Of a stretch of 64,000 nt of DNA, positions 61,398 to 64,000 are shown piece after piece. The translations under genes and the position numbers were made by a program. The DNA lies in the NCBI RefSeq assembly GCF_965284335.1, contig NZ_OZ260076.1. One strand, written 5' to 3'. Position 1 is the stretch's first letter, and every line of letters starts with the position of its first letter. The notes beneath the pieces are model-generated. The model saw only the letters and a list, made by a program, of their open reading frames with translations. It was not told the origin of the DNA and did no database searches. Source of the DNA: Tabrizicola_A sp965284335 (GTDB taxonomy: Bacteria; Pseudomonadota; Alphaproteobacteria; Rhodobacterales; Rhodobacteraceae).

Positions 61398-61485
61398 GAG
61401 AGGCTGTGGCGAGGTCAGTGCTGCCCCAAAATCATCCCTTGTCCGGACGTCGTACGGTTGCTACACTGTGCTGAGGAGACACACC

Positions 61486-61761
61486 ATGATTTCTGAATCG
61501 AAAACCGAACGCATTGATGTCAGGACGACTGCGGCTGCCAAAGGCTTGCTTCAGCGTGCTGCAGCTGCGTCGCACAAGAATGTGACGGAGTTCCTTCTGG
61601 ACGCCGGCTTGCGCGCGGCTGAGGACACCTTGCTTGATCGAAAGATGTTTGCGCTTGATGACGACAGGTGGGAAGAGTTTCAGAGCGTTCTTGACCGCCC
61701 TGTCAGACATAATGATCGGATGGCCAGCTTGCTCAAGAACCGTAGCATCCTGGAAACATGA
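61486..61761 (+). CDS. tacA: TacA-like (DUF1778) antitoxin
   Basis: 91 residues from the ATG at 61486, preceded by GAGGAGACAC. The ribbon-helix-helix N-terminus TERIDVRTTAAAKGLLQRAA is followed by the toxin-neutralising region LLDRKMFALDDDRWEEF. Overlaps the toxin start by four bases. Confidence 0.92.
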   Translation: MISESKTERIDVRTTAAAKGLLQRAAAASHKNVTEFLLDAGLRAAEDTLLDRKMFALDDDRWEEFQSVLDRPVRHNDRMASLLKNRSILET

Positions 61762-62270
61762 GTTCCGATTTCCGCGACGTCGAGATCACGAAGCTTTCGG
61801 CATTTAACAGCACGGATGGCTTCGGTTGTGGATCTGAGGCCCTGAACCGTTACCTCGACCGCCACGCGCTTGTGAACACCAAGGCGGGTGCTGCTCAGAC
61901 ATATGTTGCTGCCCGGGCGGGTGGAGTGGTGCTTGGATATTACAGCCTGACGGTTGGTTCGGTGGAGCATGCCGCAGCGCCTGCGCGTGTGACGAAAGGC
62001 TTGGCCCGCCATCCAGTACCTGTCATGCTGTTGGCGAGGCTTGCCGTGGATGAAACCTGTCACGGCCGTGGCTTGGGAGCTGCGCTTCTCAAAGATGCCA
62101 TCCTGCGTTCGCTGCAGGTTGCGGACATCGTTGGAATCCGTGCTCTGCTTGTTCACGCAAAAGATGATGCTGCGCGACAGTGGTACGAGCGCTTTGGGTT
62201 CGAGCCGAGTCCAACCGACCCGCTGCATTTGTTCGTGCTGATCAAGGATCTGCGTGCGCTGGTTGGGTAA
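61758..62270 (+). CDS. tacT: TacT-like GNAT acetyltransferase toxin
   Basis: 170 residues, GNAT fold. ARLAVDETCHGRGLGAALLK is the acetyl-CoA loop, with FGCGSEALNRYLDRHALVNT at the N-terminus, the pattern of TacT/AtaT toxins that acetylate charged tRNA. The C-terminal ARQWYERFGFEPSPTDPLHL is complete. Confidence 0.93.
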   Translation: MSSDFRDVEITKLSAFNSTDGFGCGSEALNRYLDRHALVNTKAGAAQTYVAARAGGVVLGYYSLTVGSVEHAAAPARVTKGLARHPVPVMLLARLAVDETCHGRGLGAALLKDAILRSLQVADIVGIRALLVHAKDDAARQWYERFGFEPSPTDPLHLFVLIKDLRALVG

Positions 62271-62288
62271 CGCTCGCGTCTCGCGGCC

Positions 62289-62346
62289 TCTTATTAAAGG
62301 TTAAGGCTCCAACCTTTAATAGCGCGGCAGGCTTATTAAAGGCACG
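62289..62346 (+). repeat. 58-bp direct repeat, left copy
   Basis: Begins TCTTATTAAAG and ends CTTATTAAAGG plus four bases, with CCTTTAAT in the middle. About three quarters identical to the copy at 62743-62800. The pair frames an orphan antitoxin gene. Confidence 0.75.
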
Positions 62347-62364
62347 TTGGTATCGGCGCCCGGG

Positions 62365-62646
62365 TCACGGATCGTTCTCTCGGCTGGAATCTGTCGAGCG
62401 ATCGCGTTCGATATCCGCCAAGGGAGCAGATGCAAGAAGCGCCTTGAAGCTTTTGGCGGGCGAGGGTGTGATGTGTTTGCGCAAGACTGCGCGGGTGGCT
62501 TCGTGCCGCGATGGGTCGCGCAGCGCGCTTGCGATCCCACGCACCAAGTCGGCATCTTCTTTGCGCACCTTGACCTCCACCCGGATAAAGCCGAGCGCCG
62601 CTAGGCGCTTGCGCCATTGTGTCGTGTTGGATTGGCTCGTCATCAT
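62365..62646 (-). CDS. Antitoxin-like protein without a partner toxin
   Basis: 93 residues: WRKRLAALGFIRVEVKVRKE then DADLVRGIASALRDPSRHEA and a C-terminal SFKALLASAPLADIERDRS. I know similar small proteins as antitoxin-like partners of PIN-domain toxins in alphaproteobacteria. No toxin gene follows on the minus strand before the tacT gene, so it looks orphan. Confidence 0.6.
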   Translation of the reverse strand: MMTSQSNTTQWRKRLAALGFIRVEVKVRKEDADLVRGIASALRDPSRHEATRAVLRKHITPSPAKSFKALLASAPLADIERDRSTDSSRENDP

Positions 62647-62742
62647 GACGCCCTCCGTTTTGACCGTTTTCTACGAAAACTGCACGGTTGCGCAAGCGGT
62701 GGATGTCGCTCAGGATTGGTTGCGGGGTGTGATCACCGTCGC

Positions 62743-62800
62743 TCTTATTAAAGCTTAGCGCCATAACCTTTAATTGCGCATTGGGCTTATTAAAGGATGG
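62743..62800 (+). repeat. 58-bp direct repeat, right copy
   Basis: Second copy of the TCTTATTAAAG...CCTTTAAT...CTTATTAAAGG unit. With the left copy at 62289 it encloses the antitoxin-like gene, which may form a small moveable cassette or a shared operator pair. Confidence 0.75.
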
Positions 62801-62836
62801 TGTGGCGCGTCTGCTTGACCTGACTGGTGCCAGGGT

Positions 62837-62844
62837 GTATATAC
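62837..62844 (+). promoter_or_regulatory. GTATATAC palindrome upstream of the AbrB-Doc pair
   Basis: An eight-base perfect palindrome about 25 bases before the antitoxin ATG, in the expected -10/operator zone. It could be bound by the AbrB-type antitoxin. Short enough to be chance. Confidence 0.3.
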
Positions 62845-62868
62845 TGACGTATGCTCATGGAGGCCGTG

Positions 62869-63093
62869 ATGTTCGAAACCCGCATTCGTAAAGTTGGCAA
62901 TTCAGCTGTGGTTACCCTGTCGGCTGACATGCTGGCAGCGCTCGATGCACGTGAGGGCGATACCGTCTACTTGGTGCGCGGCGATGATGGCAGCTTGAAG
63001 ATCACGCCGCACAATCCGGAGCTGGCGGCTGCACTTGCGGCTGCGCAGGTCGTGATGGATGACAATCGCGACATGTTGCAGGCCCTTGCGTGA
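62869..63093 (+). CDS. AbrB/MazE-type antitoxin
   Basis: 74 residues from the ATG at 62869, preceded by GGAGGCCGTG; ATGs at 62851 and 62857 are also in frame. The swapped-hairpin AbrB domain is MFETRIRKVGNSAVVTLSAD, with GDTVYLVRGDDGSLKITP after it. The end overlaps the toxin start by four bases (GTGA). Confidence 0.88.
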   Translation: MFETRIRKVGNSAVVTLSADMLAALDAREGDTVYLVRGDDGSLKITPHNPELAAALAAAQVVMDDNRDMLQALA

Positions 63094-63485
63094 GCGAGCT
63101 GGTCTGGGTGCCGCTGCAGGCCATTCTCATCATCCATGACCGTCAGATAGCGCGGCATGGCGGCGCGGCTGGCATGAGGGACATCGAGCTTCTCGAGGCG
63201 GCGGTGGAGCGGCCGCGCAACAAAAGCGCCTATGGTTCACCGAGCCTGGAGGAGCTTGCTGCCGCCTACGCCTTCGGCATTGCCAAGGCACATGCGTTCG
63301 TTGATGGCAACAAGCGCACGGCGTTTGTGACGGCTGCGACGTTTCTGCGCCTGAACGGCTTTGAGGTGCGCCCAGACCCGCTCGACGGCGTCAGAGCAAT
63401 GGAAGACCTCGCCTCTGGCATCATGTCGGAAGAGGCGTTCGCAGCTTGGCTTGCAGGGCTGAAGGTCGAGATTAGTGGCCACTGA
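63090..63485 (+). CDS. doc: Doc-type (Fic-fold) toxin
   Basis: 131 residues. The signature HAFVDGNKRTAF matches the Doc motif HxFx(D/N)GNKR. Doc phosphorylates elongation factor Tu and stops translation. The pairing with an AbrB-type antitoxin rather than Phd is common in chromosomal doc operons. Starts at GTG overlapping the antitoxin stop. Confidence 0.93.
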   Translation: MSELVWVPLQAILIIHDRQIARHGGAAGMRDIELLEAAVERPRNKSAYGSPSLEELAAAYAFGIAKAHAFVDGNKRTAFVTAATFLRLNGFEVRPDPLDGVRAMEDLASGIMSEEAFAAWLAGLKVEISGH

Positions 63486-63575
63486 GGATCGTCCGCCTGA
63501 GCCGAGGGCGTAGTTAAGCTTGTGTATGGATGGCCGGAGGTATATCTCGACGGTACAAAAAAGAGGTATGGCAAG

Positions 63576-63830
63576 ATGACGGTTGCAGCAAAGCGAAAGA
63601 CCTCACTCAGCCTTGACGCTGCGGCGTTGGAGAGCGCGCGAGAACTGAATATCAACGTATCCGCTGTTGCGGACGCTGCGCTTGCGAAAGCGATCGCTGA
63701 TGCTCGGCGCGAGCAGTGGCTGAGCGAAAACGCCGATGCCTTCGCGTCACAAGCCGAATGGCATTCCCGTCATGGTCATCCGCTTGCAGAAATCATGGTG
63801 GCACCGGGAGCGGCTACTTGGAAAGCCTGA
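63576..63830 (+). CDS. ccdA: CcdA antitoxin
   Basis: 84 residues from the ATG at 63576, after AAGAGGTATGGCAAG. The ribbon-helix-helix part (KTSLSLDAAALESARELNIN) and the gyrase-toxin-binding tail (SENADAFASQAEWHSRHGHP) match CcdA. Its stop lies inside the start of the next gene. Confidence 0.88.
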   Translation: MTVAAKRKTSLSLDAAALESARELNINVSAVADAALAKAIADARREQWLSENADAFASQAEWHSRHGHPLAEIMVAPGAATWKA

Positions 63831-64000
63831 GCCGATATGCCGTTGCAGAACACAACGGCATTTTCATGGTGGTCGTCGAGAGTGACCTTCTGCCGCCAGA
63901 CCCGGGCGTGGTCGTTATCCCGCTGCTTTCCGACTATCCGGCGGTCAAACATCTGAACCCGGAAATCGTTCATGACGGTCGGCGCTTGGTGATGGCTACC
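63818..64000 (+). CDS. ccdB: CcdB toxin, 3' end outside the window
   Basis: 61 codons from a TTG at 63818 to the right edge: ESLSRYAVAEHNGIFMVVVE then SDLLPPDPGVVVIPLLSD, then PAVKHLNPEIVHDGRRLVMA. This is the N-terminal two thirds of a CcdB-family gyrase poison. GGGAGCGG precedes the TTG. The first codon is uncertain because a better ATG is absent. Confidence 0.82.
   Translation, partial: MESLSRYAVAEHNGIFMVVVESDLLPPDPGVVVIPLLSDYPAVKHLNPEIVHDGRRLVMAT

Overview
The window is high-GC alphaproteobacterial DNA, most likely from the Rhodobacteraceae (Rhodobacter/Paracoccus-like). The evidence is a sarcosine oxidase soxBDAG operon, an alpha-type dnaG-rpoD pair, purMN, and a CCA-encoding tRNA-Ile2(CAU) and tRNA-Ser(GGA).

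Bases 1-21800 are an ordinary chromosomal backbone. They carry soxB-soxD-soxA-soxG with an M20 amidohydrolase, dnaG-rpoD, a small exported protein, a convergent 1247-residue RTX calcium-binding protein, tRNA-Ile2, purM-purN, a cysteine synthase, a large MscS-type channel with a DUF3772-like N-terminus, and an AlaX trans-editing protein.

Bases 21800-27280 start an accessory region immediately after tRNA-Ser. An IS427-type IS5-family element (two frames, -1 slippage site) is followed by a copper-resistance island: a P1B copper ATPase facing away from a CueR-like operator, a decayed HMA-chaperone remnant, a DUF2933 membrane protein, and a DUF5676-like gene cut by an IS3-family element.

Bases 27280-44400 form a visibly lower-GC surface/secretion locus. 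It holds a giant (about 2500-residue) RTX protein whose 5' end is lost at the IS3 junction, an IS5-group element inserted directly behind its stop codon (ATAG target duplication), and a cadherin-like adhesin with six nearly identical 336-bp repeats and a C-terminal outer-membrane barrel. Next come a TylF-type methyltransferase, a GT4 glycosyltransferase, three paralogous DUF6447-like mini-proteins and an unknown 186-residue protein. The locus looks like a surface-protein export/decoration module and is the best candidate for an undescribed system.

Bases 44400-60240 begin with a BrnT/XRE toxin-antitoxin pair and a parDE module split by an IS remnant. A prophage (or phage-like element) early region follows: S24 repressor, then a long co-directional operon of small proteins, a RecA-like AAA ATPase, an SSB-like protein, a helicase interrupted in its P-loop by a 342-residue LAGLIDADG intein, a Cas4-like nuclease, a primase-helicase, an iteron-like cluster that resembles an origin, a RuvC-like resolvase and a DUF6362 protein. 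No integrase or virion genes are in the window.

Bases 60240-64000 are a cluster of toxin-antitoxin and related genes: Fic AMP-transferase, TacA-TacT, an orphan antitoxin flanked by 58-bp direct repeats, AbrB-Doc, and CcdA-CcdB (running off the end).
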